From Thiobacillus sp. (GTDB lineage Bacteria; Pseudomonadota; Gammaproteobacteria; Burkholderiales; Thiobacillaceae), in the NCBI GenBank assembly GCA_019459325.1, contig JAIBFA010000061.1, positions 1-42,780 on the forward strand: a stretch of DNA of 42,780 bases, written 5' to 3'. Under the pieces are notes generated by a model. The model was not told where the DNA came from. It saw nothing but the letters and a program-made list of their open reading frames with translations, and made no database searches. The translations under genes and the position numbers were made by a program. Each line of letters opens with the position of its first letter. The first letter of the stretch is position 1. This document shows positions 11,665 through 24,143 of the stretch, piece by piece.

Positions 11665-12354
11665 TCAGCTTCCCCAGAATCAGGCCTGCCAACTCCAGGT
11701 CCTGCGGATAGGTGACCTTGAGGTTGCGGCTGTCGGATTCGACCAGCCTGGGTTGCAGCCCAAGCTGCTCGATGGCCGAGGCTTCGTCGGTCATGTCGCT
11801 ACCGGCGGCGCGCAGCGCTTCGGCCAGCTTGCCATGGCGGAACATTTGCGGGGTTTGCGCCTGCCACAGGCCGGCACGCGGCACGGTGGCTTCGACCCGC
11901 GCGCCGGATGCCGACTCGGGCGCGGCACGTTTGAGGGTGTCGGCTACCGGCACGGCAAGCAGACCGCCTACCGGGTCATCGGCGACTTCGTCCAGCAACT
12001 TGCCCAGCATTTCGTCCGGCAGACAGGGACGCGCGGCATCGTGTACCAGCACCCAGTCGTCAGCGGCGCAGACCCTGGACATGGCGTCGAGGCCATTCAG
12101 CACCGTTTCGGCGCGGGTGGCGCCGCCGCAGCGCAGCACTTCGATGCGTTCTTCCCACCCCTGCCACGCATAGTTGTTCCAGCGTTTGTCGGTGGGTGAC
12201 AGCACAACAAAAATCTTGGAGAGGCGGGGCTCGCGTGCCAGCACCATCATCGCGTGTGCGATCATGGGAACCGAATTGAGGGGCATGTACTGCTTTTCAA
12301 TGCTCCCGCCCATGCGTGAGCCCGAGCCCGCTGCGGGAATCAGTGCGTAAAACT

Positions 12355-12358
<4 letters not shown>
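11657..12358 (-). CDS. ispD: 2-C-methyl-D-erythritol 4-phosphate cytidylyltransferase
   Basis: IspD joins CTP to methylerythritol phosphate in the MEP pathway. The 233-residue protein shows the CTP-binding loop [10 protein letters not shown] at 8-17, with the glycine-rich loop followed by KQY. It also has [16 protein letters not shown] and TDEAS, all family signatures. It starts within the end of ftsK (ATGA overlap, 12355-12358) and ends within the start of ispF, so ftsK-ispD-ispF-thpR form one tightly packed unit. Confidence 0.97.
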
Positions 12359-15698
<3,340 letters not shown>

Positions 15699-15706
15699 GC
15701 TGAGCC

Positions 15707-16366
15707 ATGAAGCGCGGCCGCAGTGCGCTCGCGCCCGCCTCGTTCGAGGCGCTCGCCCGCATGCGCCGCGTGCTGCGCGAGCAGTCGGCTCAGCCCGCTA
15801 CGCTTCACCAGACCCCGCATAAACCCAAACCCGCAGCGGACGGCGCCATGCTGTTCCGCCGTGCCGTCGCCGACGCTGTCCCCCTGCCCCCCTCCGATCG
15901 CGCGGACATCGCACGCCCGCGCCCCAAACCCGTCGCCCATCAACGGCGCGCCGACGAGCAGCAGGTGCTGGTCGATGCCCTGTCCGATCCGTGGGACTGG
16001 GAAGCCGCCGTGTCAACCGGCGAGGAGCTATTTTTCTCGCGCCCCGGCGTGCCGACTGCGGCGCTCAGAAAACTGCGGCGCGGCGGCTGGGTCATCAAGG
16101 GCGAGCTCGACCTGCACGGCCATACCGGCGACGAGGCGCGCCTCGCGCTGGCCGCCTTCCTCAACCGCTGCATGATCGAAGACCGGCGCTGCGTGCGCAT
16201 CATCCACGGCAAGGGCCACGGCTCGAAAAACCGCCTGCCGGTGCTGAAGAACAAGGTGCGGCACTGGCTGATGCAGCGCGAAGACGTGCTCGCGTTCTGC
16301 CAGGCGCGCACCGTCGACGGCGGCGCCGGCGCCGTCATCGTGCTGCTGAAATCCTCATCCCGTTAA
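15707..16366 (+). CDS. Smr-domain protein, probable endonuclease
   Basis: The C-terminal Smr domain (about 130-215) has LDLHGHTGDEA and IIHGKGHGS, the two conserved motifs of MutS2-type Smr nucleases that nick DNA or cleave RNA. The 110-residue N-terminal part is rich in Ala, Pro and Arg and probably disordered, apart from a short conserved patch (DALSDPWDWE). The E. coli relative is YfcN/SmrB, which cuts mRNA at collided ribosomes; whether this protein does the same is unproven. It lies 8 bases after trxB and 16 bases before bcp, likely one transcript. Confidence 0.88.
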   Translation: MKRGRSALAPASFEALARMRRVLREQSAQPATLHQTPHKPKPAADGAMLFRRAVADAVPLPPSDRADIARPRPKPVAHQRRADEQQVLVDALSDPWDWEAAVSTGEELFFSRPGVPTAALRKLRRGGWVIKGELDLHGHTGDEARLALAAFLNRCMIEDRRCVRIIHGKGHGSKNRLPVLKNKVRHWLMQREDVLAFCQARTVDGGAGAVIVLLKSSSR

Positions 16367-16382
16367 ATAAGAAAGGCCCACT

Positions 16383-16838
16383 ATGAGCGAACCCGTCATC
16401 ACCGATTTCGAGCTGCCCTCCACCGGCAGCACCCCCTTCAAGCTGTCCGACCATCGCGGCAAAAATGTCGTCGTCTATTTCTACCCCAAGGACAACACCT
16501 CCGGCTGCACCCTCGAAGGCCAGGAATTCCGCGATCTGTACGCCGACTTTGCCAAGGCCAACACGATTGTCGTCGGCGTCTCGCGCGACAGCCTCAAGTC
16601 GCACGAAGGCTTCAAGGCCGAGTTTGACTTCCCGTTCGAACTGCTCGCCGACACCGATGAAAAGGTCTGCGAACTGTTCGGCGTGATGAAGCTGAAGAAC
16701 ATGTACGGCAAACAGGTGCGAGGCATCGAGCGCAGCACGTTTGTGTTCGATGTGAATGGGAAACTGGTGAAGAGCTGGCGCGGGTTGAAGGCGCCGGGAC
16801 ATGCGGCGGAGGTGTTGGGGTTTGTGCAGACGCTTTAA
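16383..16838 (+). CDS. bcp: thioredoxin-dependent peroxiredoxin of the Bcp/PrxQ type
   Basis: It reduces hydrogen peroxide and organic hydroperoxides in the cytoplasm. The 151-residue protein has the peroxidatic Cys42 in NTSGCTLEG and the conserved YFYPKDNT lead-in. The resolving cysteine found five residues later in E. coli Bcp is replaced by Gln47. The only other cysteine is Cys96 (EKVCELFG), so it is a one-Cys enzyme or uses Cys96. It lies downstream of trxB, the source of its likely reductant. Confidence 0.95.
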   Translation: MSEPVITDFELPSTGSTPFKLSDHRGKNVVVYFYPKDNTSGCTLEGQEFRDLYADFAKANTIVVGVSRDSLKSHEGFKAEFDFPFELLADTDEKVCELFGVMKLKNMYGKQVRGIERSTFVFDVNGKLVKSWRGLKAPGHAAEVLGFVQTL

Positions 16839-16855
16839 GCGCGTGAGCCCCGACC

Positions 16856-17019
16856 GTCGTTGCGAGCACGGCGAAGCAACCCAGTTAAATGTAGGCGCGA
16901 AGCACAACCGAGTAGTGCGATTTGTGGCTTGCTGCTGACCGTTGGCCGGGCTACCCCGGCCAACGGTCAATAGTCCTGTGAAGGTTTAACCGTTAAACGT
17001 GCTGCACGCTCGCAATGAC
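16856..17019. repeat. short inverted-repeat element (MITE/REP-like) overlapping the end of dinG
   Basis: The ends match as inverted repeats: GTCGTTGCGAGC at 16856-16867 and its near reverse complement at 17008-17019, with 11 of 12 bases matching. Inside lies a perfect 14-bp hairpin (16937-16950 with 16955-16968) with a 4-base loop, which may serve as terminator between convergent bcp and dinG. The GTCATTGCGAGC end motif resembles a repeat scattered through many proteobacterial genomes. The element supplies the last codons of dinG. Confidence 0.65.
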
Positions 17020-18960
17020 GGGCGAAGCTTCATGCGAAGCAAAAAACCGCTCAACCACCTCCAGCTTCCTTGTCCGCGTCATCGCCGGCAACGCATTCAA
17101 CAACAAGCGCCCATACGGCTTGTCCGCCAGCCGCGTGTCGCAAATCATCAACACCCCGCGATCCGTCTCGGTACGGATCAGCCGCCCCGCCCCCTGCTTC
17201 AGGCTGATCGCCGCATGCGGCAGCTGGTAATCCATGAAAGGCTTGCCGCCGTTCTTCTCGGCCTGGGCGATGCGCGCGGCGACGACCGGATCGTCGGGCG
17301 GCTGGAACGGCAGCTTGTCGATGATCACCACCGACAGCACCTCGCCGGGCATGTCGACGCCCTCCCAGAAGCTCTGACTGCCAAGCAGCACGGCGTTGCC
17401 GGCTTTCTGGAAGCGCGCGAGGAGTTCGTTCTTCGGCGCGTCGCCCTGCACCAGCAGCGGGTAGTCCCAGCCGCGAAACTTGAAGGCCTCGATCAGCAGG
17501 CCGCGCGCCTTGTCCAGCGCGCGCAGGCTGGTGAACAGGATGAAGGCGCGCCCCCGGCTGACTTCCAGCACCGGCAGGGCGGCTTCGACGACGGCTTCGG
17601 TGAAGTCGGGCGTGTTGGGCGCGGGGAGATTCTGCGGCACGTAGAGCACACCTTGGCGCGGGTAGTCGAAGGGACTGTCGACGCAGAGGGTTTCGGCTTC
17701 CTCGATGCCGAGCCGGGTTTTCAGGTGCGTGAAGTCGCCGCCGACGGAGAGCGTGGCCGAGGTCAGGATCCACGCCTGCGCGCGCTCGGTGAGCTTGGCG
17801 CCGAACATCGCGCCGACGGACAAGGGCGTCGCATGCAGCAGCAATGAGCTCATCGTGGTTTCGAGCCAGCGCACGCGCGGGTTCTCAGGGCCCTCGTCGC
17901 GCTGCCAGCTGGCCAGCGTGGCCTGCACCGCCTGCGCGCGCTCGAAACAGTTCTTCAGGTCGGCGTCGCGCTCGGCCTGGGTTTCCAGCAGCTTCGCCGT
18001 TTCATCGAGTGATGCCGACAGGGTTTTCAGCGCGTCCGGCCATTTGTCGTAGCGCGTGAGTTCCGCCACAGTCGATTTGACCGGATTCTGCGGGAAGGCC
18101 AGGCGCAGGTCGCGCGTGGCCTTGGTCAAGTCCTCGGCGGCGCGGCGCAGGGCGGGGAAATCGCCCGCCTTCACTGCGGCAAGGCGCTTGGTGTCGCCGG
18201 CGAGATCGAGCAACTGTGCGGTGGACAGCGTTTCGCCGAAGAACTGTGCGGCGGTTTCTGCGAGCTGGTGCGCCTCGTCGAGGATCACGGTGTTGCAGGC
18301 AGGCAGGAGTTCTGCGACACCTTCGTCCTTGAGCCACAGGTCAGCAAAGAACAAATGGTGGTTGACCACCACCACTTCGGCATCGAGCGCGGCCTTGCGC
18401 GCGGCCATGACGAAGCAGTCCTTGAAATGGCTGCATTCGCTGCCGAGGCAGGTGTCGCGGCTGGATATGGCGTAATGCCAGGCGGTGGCATCCTCGGGGA
18501 TGCCTTCTGCTTCGGCGCGGTCACCGCTGCTGCTGGTTTCGGCAAAGCGGGCGATTTTCTGCAGCCACATGGCATCGTCGCGGTGCGCGAAGCGGCCGTC
18601 GGCGAGATTGCGCTGCAGGTGATGGTGGCAGACGTAATTGGCGCGCCCCTTCAGCAGCGCGACCTTGACCGGTGATTTCAGCGCGCGACGCGCGGCCGGC
18701 AGATCGCGATGAAACAGCTGGTCCTGCAGCGCCTTGGTGCCGGTAGAGATCACCACCTTGCCGCCCGACAACAGGGCGGGGATGAGATAGGCCAGGGTCT
18801 TGCCCGTGCCGGTGCCGGCTTCGGCAAGCAGTACGCTATTGTCGGCGACCGCACGCTCGACCGCCTCAGCCATGGCGAGCTGCTGCGGCCGGGCGCGCCA
18901 GCCGGGCAGCACGGTGGCGCACGCGCCATCGGGGGAAAATATACGTTTCAGATCAAACAT
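16993..18960 (-). CDS. dinG: ATP-dependent DNA helicase of the DinG/YoaA type
   Basis: This XPD-like superfamily 2 helicase unwinds damaged or R-loop DNA. The 655-residue protein has Walker A in AEAGTGTGKT, four cysteines suited to a 4Fe-4S cluster (YVCHHH, TCLGSEC, KDC), the DEAH box in VILDEAHQ, and motif VI in QGAGRLIRTETDRG. The start at MFDLKRIF (18960) fits the family. Upstream codons to 19017 are in the divergent promoter gap. The last ten residues, SPVIASVQHV, are encoded by the inverted-repeat element, so the original C-terminus has been replaced. Confidence 0.92.
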   Translation of the reverse strand: MFDLKRIFSPDGACATVLPGWRARPQQLAMAEAVERAVADNSVLLAEAGTGTGKTLAYLIPALLSGGKVVISTGTKALQDQLFHRDLPAARRALKSPVKVALLKGRANYVCHHHLQRNLADGRFAHRDDAMWLQKIARFAETSSSGDRAEAEGIPEDATAWHYAISSRDTCLGSECSHFKDCFVMAARKAALDAEVVVVNHHLFFADLWLKDEGVAELLPACNTVILDEAHQLAETAAQFFGETLSTAQLLDLAGDTKRLAAVKAGDFPALRRAAEDLTKATRDLRLAFPQNPVKSTVAELTRYDKWPDALKTLSASLDETAKLLETQAERDADLKNCFERAQAVQATLASWQRDEGPENPRVRWLETTMSSLLLHATPLSVGAMFGAKLTERAQAWILTSATLSVGGDFTHLKTRLGIEEAETLCVDSPFDYPRQGVLYVPQNLPAPNTPDFTEAVVEAALPVLEVSRGRAFILFTSLRALDKARGLLIEAFKFRGWDYPLLVQGDAPKNELLARFQKAGNAVLLGSQSFWEGVDMPGEVLSVVIIDKLPFQPPDDPVVAARIAQAEKNGGKPFMDYQLPHAAISLKQGAGRLIRTETDRGVLMICDTRLADKPYGRLLLNALPAMTRTRKLEVVERFFASHEASPVIASVQHV

Positions 18961-19081
18961 TTTTGGACCGGATTTCGGGTCGGAGTGTAACATTCGGCCA
19001 GCCTGACGCGATTGCATCCTCGCTTCAGTTTCGTTGGCTTGGTGCCGTTAGTTGAATTGATTCCGTTTATCCGGTCCTCCC

Positions 19082-19936
19082 ATGCGTGTTTACCTGCTCT
19101 GCTTGCTGATATCGGCTTTTCCCGCCGCCGCTCACGCGGTGATTGCCCAGCAAGAGATGCGGCCCGGGATCGGGGCCAGCGCAGAATATCTGGTGGGGGA
19201 ACGCAGCAAACCCGCCGTGCTGCTGGTGCATGGTTTTTTGCAGACACGCGAGTTTTCCACTGTGGCCACGCTGGCCCGCGGCCTGCACGATTCAGGCTAT
19301 ACGGTACTGGCGCCCACGCTCAGCCTGAACGTTCCCAACCGGTCACAAAGCCTGGCATGCGAAGCGGTGCACAAGCACAGCCTGGAGGACGATGTCGCCG
19401 AAATCGGGCGCTGGGTGGCCTGGCTGAAATCGCATGGCCACCGCTCGATCGTTCTGGTCGGTCACAGTTTTGGCAGCCTGCAGTTGCTGGCTTATCTTTC
19501 GCTCAAGCCGGATCCGGCCGTAAAAGCCTATATCGGCGCTTCGCTGGTCGAAGCCCAGATCGGCACGGCTGATCGCCCCGCCCTGATCGGGCAACTGGAA
19601 GCCCGTATGCATGGCAAGCAGCGCGCGCTGGTCGCCCAGACCTTGTCATTCTGCAGAAAATATCCGTCGACCCCTGAAGGCCTGCTGTCTTATGTGCGCT
19701 GGGATCAGGCACGCGTGCTGGCCGCATTGAAGCAATCGCCGGTCGGCGTAAAGCTCATCATGGGCGATGCGGACACGCTGTTGGGCCAGGGCTGGCTCAA
19801 GACGCTGCAGCATGTGCAGGTCCCCATGGTGATCGTGGCGGGTGCCAACCATTTCATGGATGGCTCACATGAATTTGATCTGCTGGAACACGCGCTCAAA
19901 TCTCTCGACACGATTCAGCAGGCCCCAACCCGATGA
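19082..19936 (+). CDS. exported alpha/beta hydrolase of unknown substrate
   Basis: The 284-residue protein starts with a signal peptide (MRVYLLCLLISAFPAAAHA). The hydrolase core has the oxyanion strand LLVHGFLQ and the nucleophile elbow GHSFGS. A late Asp lies in MGDADTLL and the catalytic His in GANHF. All triad positions are present, so it should be active in the periplasm; the substrate is not evident. Its TGA overlaps the ATG of the following c-di-GMP gene (ATGA), implying translational coupling. No clear Shine-Dalgarno precedes the start, and an alternative start is not obvious. Confidence 0.85.
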   Translation: MRVYLLCLLISAFPAAAHAVIAQQEMRPGIGASAEYLVGERSKPAVLLVHGFLQTREFSTVATLARGLHDSGYTVLAPTLSLNVPNRSQSLACEAVHKHSLEDDVAEIGRWVAWLKSHGHRSIVLVGHSFGSLQLLAYLSLKPDPAVKAYIGASLVEAQIGTADRPALIGQLEARMHGKQRALVAQTLSFCRKYPSTPEGLLSYVRWDQARVLAALKQSPVGVKLIMGDADTLLGQGWLKTLQHVQVPMVIVAGANHFMDGSHEFDLLEHALKSLDTIQQAPTR

Positions 19937-22206
19937 AATGGCCGGACTCCATCTCAATCAAGCATATCGCGCTCGCCTTCATCACCGGGCTGCTGGTTCT
20001 GATGAGCCTGATCGGAGGGTTTGCCGCCTATCAAACCCGTGCCGTCTCGCATAGCCTGGAACAACAAAACCAGAACGCAGCCGAGTCCGAGCTGGCAGCC
20101 GCCGTTCAGCGGCTGCTGAGCCGAACCGAAGACCAGGCCCTCAAACTGGCTTACTGGGATGAAACCCGGCAACAGCTGGTGCTGCCCGAGTATTACGCCT
20201 ATTGGCGGGATCAGCGGGTGTACGAAAGCGGCATTCTGGACAACCGCCATGTCCGCGCGGCGTTGTATGACCCATCAGGCATGCAGCTTGCGCCCAGCCC
20301 GACGAAAATCAGCATGCCGGCCAGGCTGCCAGTCAGCACGCCGCCGCATCAGAGCTCCAGCTGGCTGGTCGACGAGGCAGGTGCAGTAGCGCTGTATTCC
20401 GCGTTCCCGGTGTACAGCGGCGAGCAACGGCAAACCCTGCTCGGCCACGGCCTGATCCGGCTCGATTTCATGCCGGCACTGTTGCGCCAGGAGTCTCTCC
20501 ATTTCACCGACACGACAAGCGTCAAGCTGATCCTCGAGCCGGGGGAAACGCTGGCCGCATCGGAACTGTTTTCACGCCTGCGTTTCAGTGCCCGCCCCGA
20601 TCCGGACCAACTCCAGTTCCAGACCATACTGTCGCGCACCCTGCTCGCCCTGTTTGTGCTGCTGGTGGTGACGGCCCTGCTGGGTTTTGTGGCGTACAAC
20701 CGTCTTCTGATGCGTCCGCTGGGGCGACTCTCGGAGTTCATCGATGCCATGCAGCACGGTCGTTTCAGCCCCAGTCCGTCGCGTTCGCAGACCATGCGCA
20801 TCAGCGAACTGGAAAATATCCGCCGTTCCCTCTATGACTACCAGCTGCAATTGCGCGAGTTGCATGGCTCGATGGAACACCAGAACCGTGAATTCCACTC
20901 GCAGGCACGCCAGGATGCGCTGACCGGATGCCACAACCGGCGCGCCTACGAAGAAGACTGGGAAAATTTCCGCCAGGAACTGAAGTCCGCACCGCAAGGC
21001 GTGGCCTTCCTGCTGTTCGATTGCGACCGCTTCAAGACCATCAATGACACCTACGGCCACGCGAAAGGCGACCGCGTGCTGTCCATCATTGCCGATGCGC
21101 TGGTGATGGCACTGCGCGCCAACGATCGCCTGTATCGCCTCGGCGGCGACGAATTCGCCACCTTCCTGTCGCGCACCACGCCCGCTCAAGCCAAGCAGAT
21201 CGCGCAGCGCTGCCAGAGTCTGCTCGATGCATCCGCCTTCAGCGATCTGGGAATCATCGAGCCGGTCGGCATCAGCATCGGCATCGCCTTCTGTGCGCCC
21301 GATCAGCTGGAGCACATCGACGAGCTGCCCAAGCAGGCCGACATCGCCATGTATACCGCCAAGCAGCCCGGACGCACCCGCATCGCACTGTATGGCGAAG
21401 ACACCGAGCGCGCCTCGCAGACCCTGGTGGCGAGCCGTGAAACCAGCGCCCTGTTCCAGGCTCTGGCCACCCCCGGCATGATCGAAATGCATTACCAGTC
21501 GATCCACAGCCTGCCCGGGCGCAAGGTGGGGTATTACGAGGCCTTGGCGCGCATCCGCTATCACGGCGATCTCATCATGCCGAATGCGTTCCTGCCGGTG
21601 GTCAGCAGCCGTCGTCTGGAAACCGAATTCGATCTGGCAGTGCTGCTCCAGGTCGATGCCGACCTGTCGTCAGGCCAATTGCCGGCCGGATGCGGGGTGT
21701 CGATCAACCTCTCGGCCCAGAGCATTTCTCGCCCTGAAATCGTCTCGCACCTGCTGGAACTGTCGCGCCACAATGCCCGCCATCCGCTGATGCTGGAAAT
21801 CACCGAAACCTCGCTTATCACGCAGATGGTCGAGGTGCGCACCTATCTCGATCTGTTGCGTACGGTGAATTACCGCATCGCCATGGACGATTTCGGCACC
21901 GGGTATTCGCCGCTGCGCTACCTGGTGGACTTGCCGGTGGACGTGGTCAAGTTCGACATCTCGCTGGTGAACAAGCTGGGAGAAAACAACCGCGCCGGCC
22001 AGGTGGTGGCCGACTTCGCACGCATGATGGGCGACGCGGGCTATGTTCTGGTGGCCGAGGGCGTGGAAACCGATGCCGTGCTGCGCAAGGTCGAAAGCCT
22101 GGGCATTGCCCATGTGCAGGGCTACTTGCTGAGCCGGCCCGTTCCCTTGGCGGAACTGGCCGCTGCCAACGCCGCCCAGAACCTCAAGACGACATGCAGT
22201 GTTTGA
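19933..22206 (+). CDS. membrane-bound GGDEF-EAL protein with periplasmic CHASE4-like sensor
   Basis: The protein probably makes and/or degrades cyclic di-GMP. The 757 residues comprise a first membrane helix (about 11-30), a periplasmic domain resembling CHASE4 (LAYWDETRQ, about 40-235), a second helix (about 237-258) and a HAMP-like linker. The GGDEF domain has an intact GGDEF at 404-408, with a product-inhibition site RAND at 395-398. The EAL domain has EAL at 536-538, plus EITET, DDFGTGYS and EGVET. Both domains keep their catalytic signatures, so either activity is possible. It is coupled to an exported hydrolase upstream. Confidence 0.92.
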   Translation: MKWPDSISIKHIALAFITGLLVLMSLIGGFAAYQTRAVSHSLEQQNQNAAESELAAAVQRLLSRTEDQALKLAYWDETRQQLVLPEYYAYWRDQRVYESGILDNRHVRAALYDPSGMQLAPSPTKISMPARLPVSTPPHQSSSWLVDEAGAVALYSAFPVYSGEQRQTLLGHGLIRLDFMPALLRQESLHFTDTTSVKLILEPGETLAASELFSRLRFSARPDPDQLQFQTILSRTLLALFVLLVVTALLGFVAYNRLLMRPLGRLSEFIDAMQHGRFSPSPSRSQTMRISELENIRRSLYDYQLQLRELHGSMEHQNREFHSQARQDALTGCHNRRAYEEDWENFRQELKSAPQGVAFLLFDCDRFKTINDTYGHAKGDRVLSIIADALVMALRANDRLYRLGGDEFATFLSRTTPAQAKQIAQRCQSLLDASAFSDLGIIEPVGISIGIAFCAPDQLEHIDELPKQADIAMYTAKQPGRTRIALYGEDTERASQTLVASRETSALFQALATPGMIEMHYQSIHSLPGRKVGYYEALARIRYHGDLIMPNAFLPVVSSRRLETEFDLAVLLQVDADLSSGQLPAGCGVSINLSAQSISRPEIVSHLLELSRHNARHPLMLEITETSLITQMVEVRTYLDLLRTVNYRIAMDDFGTGYSPLRYLVDLPVDVVKFDISLVNKLGENNRAGQVVADFARMMGDAGYVLVAEGVETDAVLRKVESLGIAHVQGYLLSRPVPLAELAAANAAQNLKTTCSV

Positions 22207-22214
22207 CGTCAGGG

Positions 22215-23894
22215 TCAGTGCTTGCCCGAGCGCCAGATGGAAAAGATGATCCACAGGCTGTTGAAAAACGCGATCAGGAACCCCAGCAGACCGAACAAAG
22301 GCAGCCCGAATAACTGAGGGCCGCCCTCCACCGTCATGATGATGCTGGAGCCCACCACCAGCGAAGCCGTCAGGATGCCCATGGTCAGCCGGTTGCTGGC
22401 GCTGTCCAGCTGGTGGCCGAACTGGTCCAGCCGTTTCAGGTCGAGATCGATCTTCACCCGGCCCCGCCGCATGTCACGCAGCAGGTGTTGCAGGTCGCGC
22501 GGCAGGTCGGCCACCACTTCCAATGCCTCGCGCACGCTCTTGCGTCCACGCGCAAATAGCGCATGAGGGGTATAGCGCTGCTGGATGATGCGTTCAACGA
22601 ACGGCGTGACGTGGTCGATCATGTGGAATTCGGGGTCGAGTTGCTGCCCCAGCCCTTCCAGCGTGATCAGCGTCTTGAACAACAAGGTCAGGTCGGCCGG
22701 CAACACCAGGTTGTTGTCACGCATCACGGCGGTGATGTCGTTCAGCAGCGCACCGATCTTCACGTCCTTGAGCTGCAGGTCGTCGTAGCTTTGCAGCAGT
22801 TCCGTCACGTCATAGGCCAGCCGGTCTTCATCGATCACCGATTCGCCGCTCCAGTCGAGCAGTACCTGCAACAGATCCTGCTCATCCTTGCGCGTCAACG
22901 CATGCAGCAGATCGACAATCTGGTTGCGGCGCAGATGGGTCAGCATCCCCACCATGCCGAAATCGATCAAGCCGATGCGGTTGTCGGGCAGGAACAGCAC
23001 ATTGCCCGGATGGGGGTCGGCATGAAAATAGCCGTGTTCCAGCACCATGCGCAGCACCGTGTCTGCGCCACGCGCCGCCAGCAACTGGGGATCGAGCCCA
23101 GCGGCACGCAGCATATCCGGGGACACGCCCGCCTTGCCAACGATTTCTTCCTGCACATTGACGTGGTCATTGGTGAATTCCCAGTACACCCGGGGAATCT
23201 TCACCAGCGGATCGTCGGCAAAGTGGCGTGCGAACTGGTCGATATTGCGCGCCTCCTTGGCCAGATCGAGTTCGCGATTCAGCGAGCGGCGGAACTGCGA
23301 GACGATATGCACCGGGTCGTAGCGCCGAGTATCCGGCACTTCGCTTTCCAGCAATTTGGCGGCGTGTTCCAGGATGCGCAAATCGGCCCGGATCACTCCT
23401 TCGATGCCGGGGCGGCGCATTTTGACGACAACCGGCGTGCCGTCCTTGAGCGTGGCGCGATGCACCTGCGCAATCGACGCCGCCGCCAGCGGCACCGGAT
23501 CGAACGCGGCAAACACTTCTCCGGGTTCGCCCTTGATCGCCGCCACCAGGCTAGGGTGCAGGACTTCATAAGGCACTGCAGGCACCTGGCTGTGCAGTTT
23601 CTCGAATTCGGCAATCCAGTTGGGCGGGAACATGTCCACCCGCGTCGCCAGCACCTGTCCCAGCTTGACGAAAGTCGGCCCCAGTTCCTCCAGGGCGCGG
23701 CGGATGCGCACCGGCGCCTCGAGCTGGCTGATCTCGCTGGTGCTCTGCCAGTGCAAAACGCGCCCGGCGCGTTCCAGTACGCCACTGATGCCGAGGACGC
23801 GCACCAGGTCGCCCCAGCCATAGCGGATCATCACCGAGGCGATTTCATGCAATCGCGGCAGGTCGCGCACGACCGAAATGGTTTCCCAGAGCAT
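22215..23894 (-). CDS. ubiB: ubiquinone biosynthesis protein UbiB (ABC1/ADCK family)
   Basis: UbiB is a membrane-anchored atypical kinase-like ATPase needed for aerobic ubiquinone synthesis. The 559-residue protein has the KxGQ motif at Lys77-Gln80 (FVKLGQ), the alanine-rich loop AAASIAQVHRA, then HADPHPGN and IDFGMVG. The C-terminus has two membrane helices (about 500-555). Length and motifs are typical. It converges with the GGDEF-EAL gene, with only 8 bases between stop codons and no visible terminator. No ubiE or ubiJ is next to it. Confidence 0.94.
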   Translation of the reverse strand: MLWETISVVRDLPRLHEIASVMIRYGWGDLVRVLGISGVLERAGRVLHWQSTSEISQLEAPVRIRRALEELGPTFVKLGQVLATRVDMFPPNWIAEFEKLHSQVPAVPYEVLHPSLVAAIKGEPGEVFAAFDPVPLAAASIAQVHRATLKDGTPVVVKMRRPGIEGVIRADLRILEHAAKLLESEVPDTRRYDPVHIVSQFRRSLNRELDLAKEARNIDQFARHFADDPLVKIPRVYWEFTNDHVNVQEEIVGKAGVSPDMLRAAGLDPQLLAARGADTVLRMVLEHGYFHADPHPGNVLFLPDNRIGLIDFGMVGMLTHLRRNQIVDLLHALTRKDEQDLLQVLLDWSGESVIDEDRLAYDVTELLQSYDDLQLKDVKIGALLNDITAVMRDNNLVLPADLTLLFKTLITLEGLGQQLDPEFHMIDHVTPFVERIIQQRYTPHALFARGRKSVREALEVVADLPRDLQHLLRDMRRGRVKIDLDLKRLDQFGHQLDSASNRLTMGILTASLVVGSSIIMTVEGGPQLFGLPLFGLLGFLIAFFNSLWIIFSIWRSGKH

Positions 23895-23931
23895 CGTTGG
23901 TTGTTTTTTGGAATCGGTAATGCCGAGAGTC

Positions 23932-24091
23932 TAGCCCGGATGTTTCATAAATTCGCGTGATGCCCTGAAGGATACCGGGCTACGCCCATAATCGCGCAGG
24001 ATTTTGATTGGGAGGGAGGTTTTACGAAGGCGTGTCGTAGTGACTCATCAAGCAAAAGACCAGCGCGCGCGTCAATTTATGAAATGCCCGG
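23932..24091. repeat. imperfect inverted-repeat element between ubiB and a phasin-like gene
   Basis: The segment at 23936-23953 and the reverse complement of 24074-24091 match at 15 of 18 positions, sharing TTTCATAAATT. At the left end a perfect 8-bp inverted repeat (TAGCCCGG at 23932-23939, CCGGGCTA at 23975-23982) forms a hairpin. No coding frame is evident. It fits a small non-autonomous mobile element or a REP-like cluster filling most of the 249-base gap. Confidence 0.5.
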
Positions 24092-24143
24092 ACTGGCCGC
24101 AAGAAGCGCGTCAGCAGCGTTTCCGCTGCCGGGTGATAGGGGG

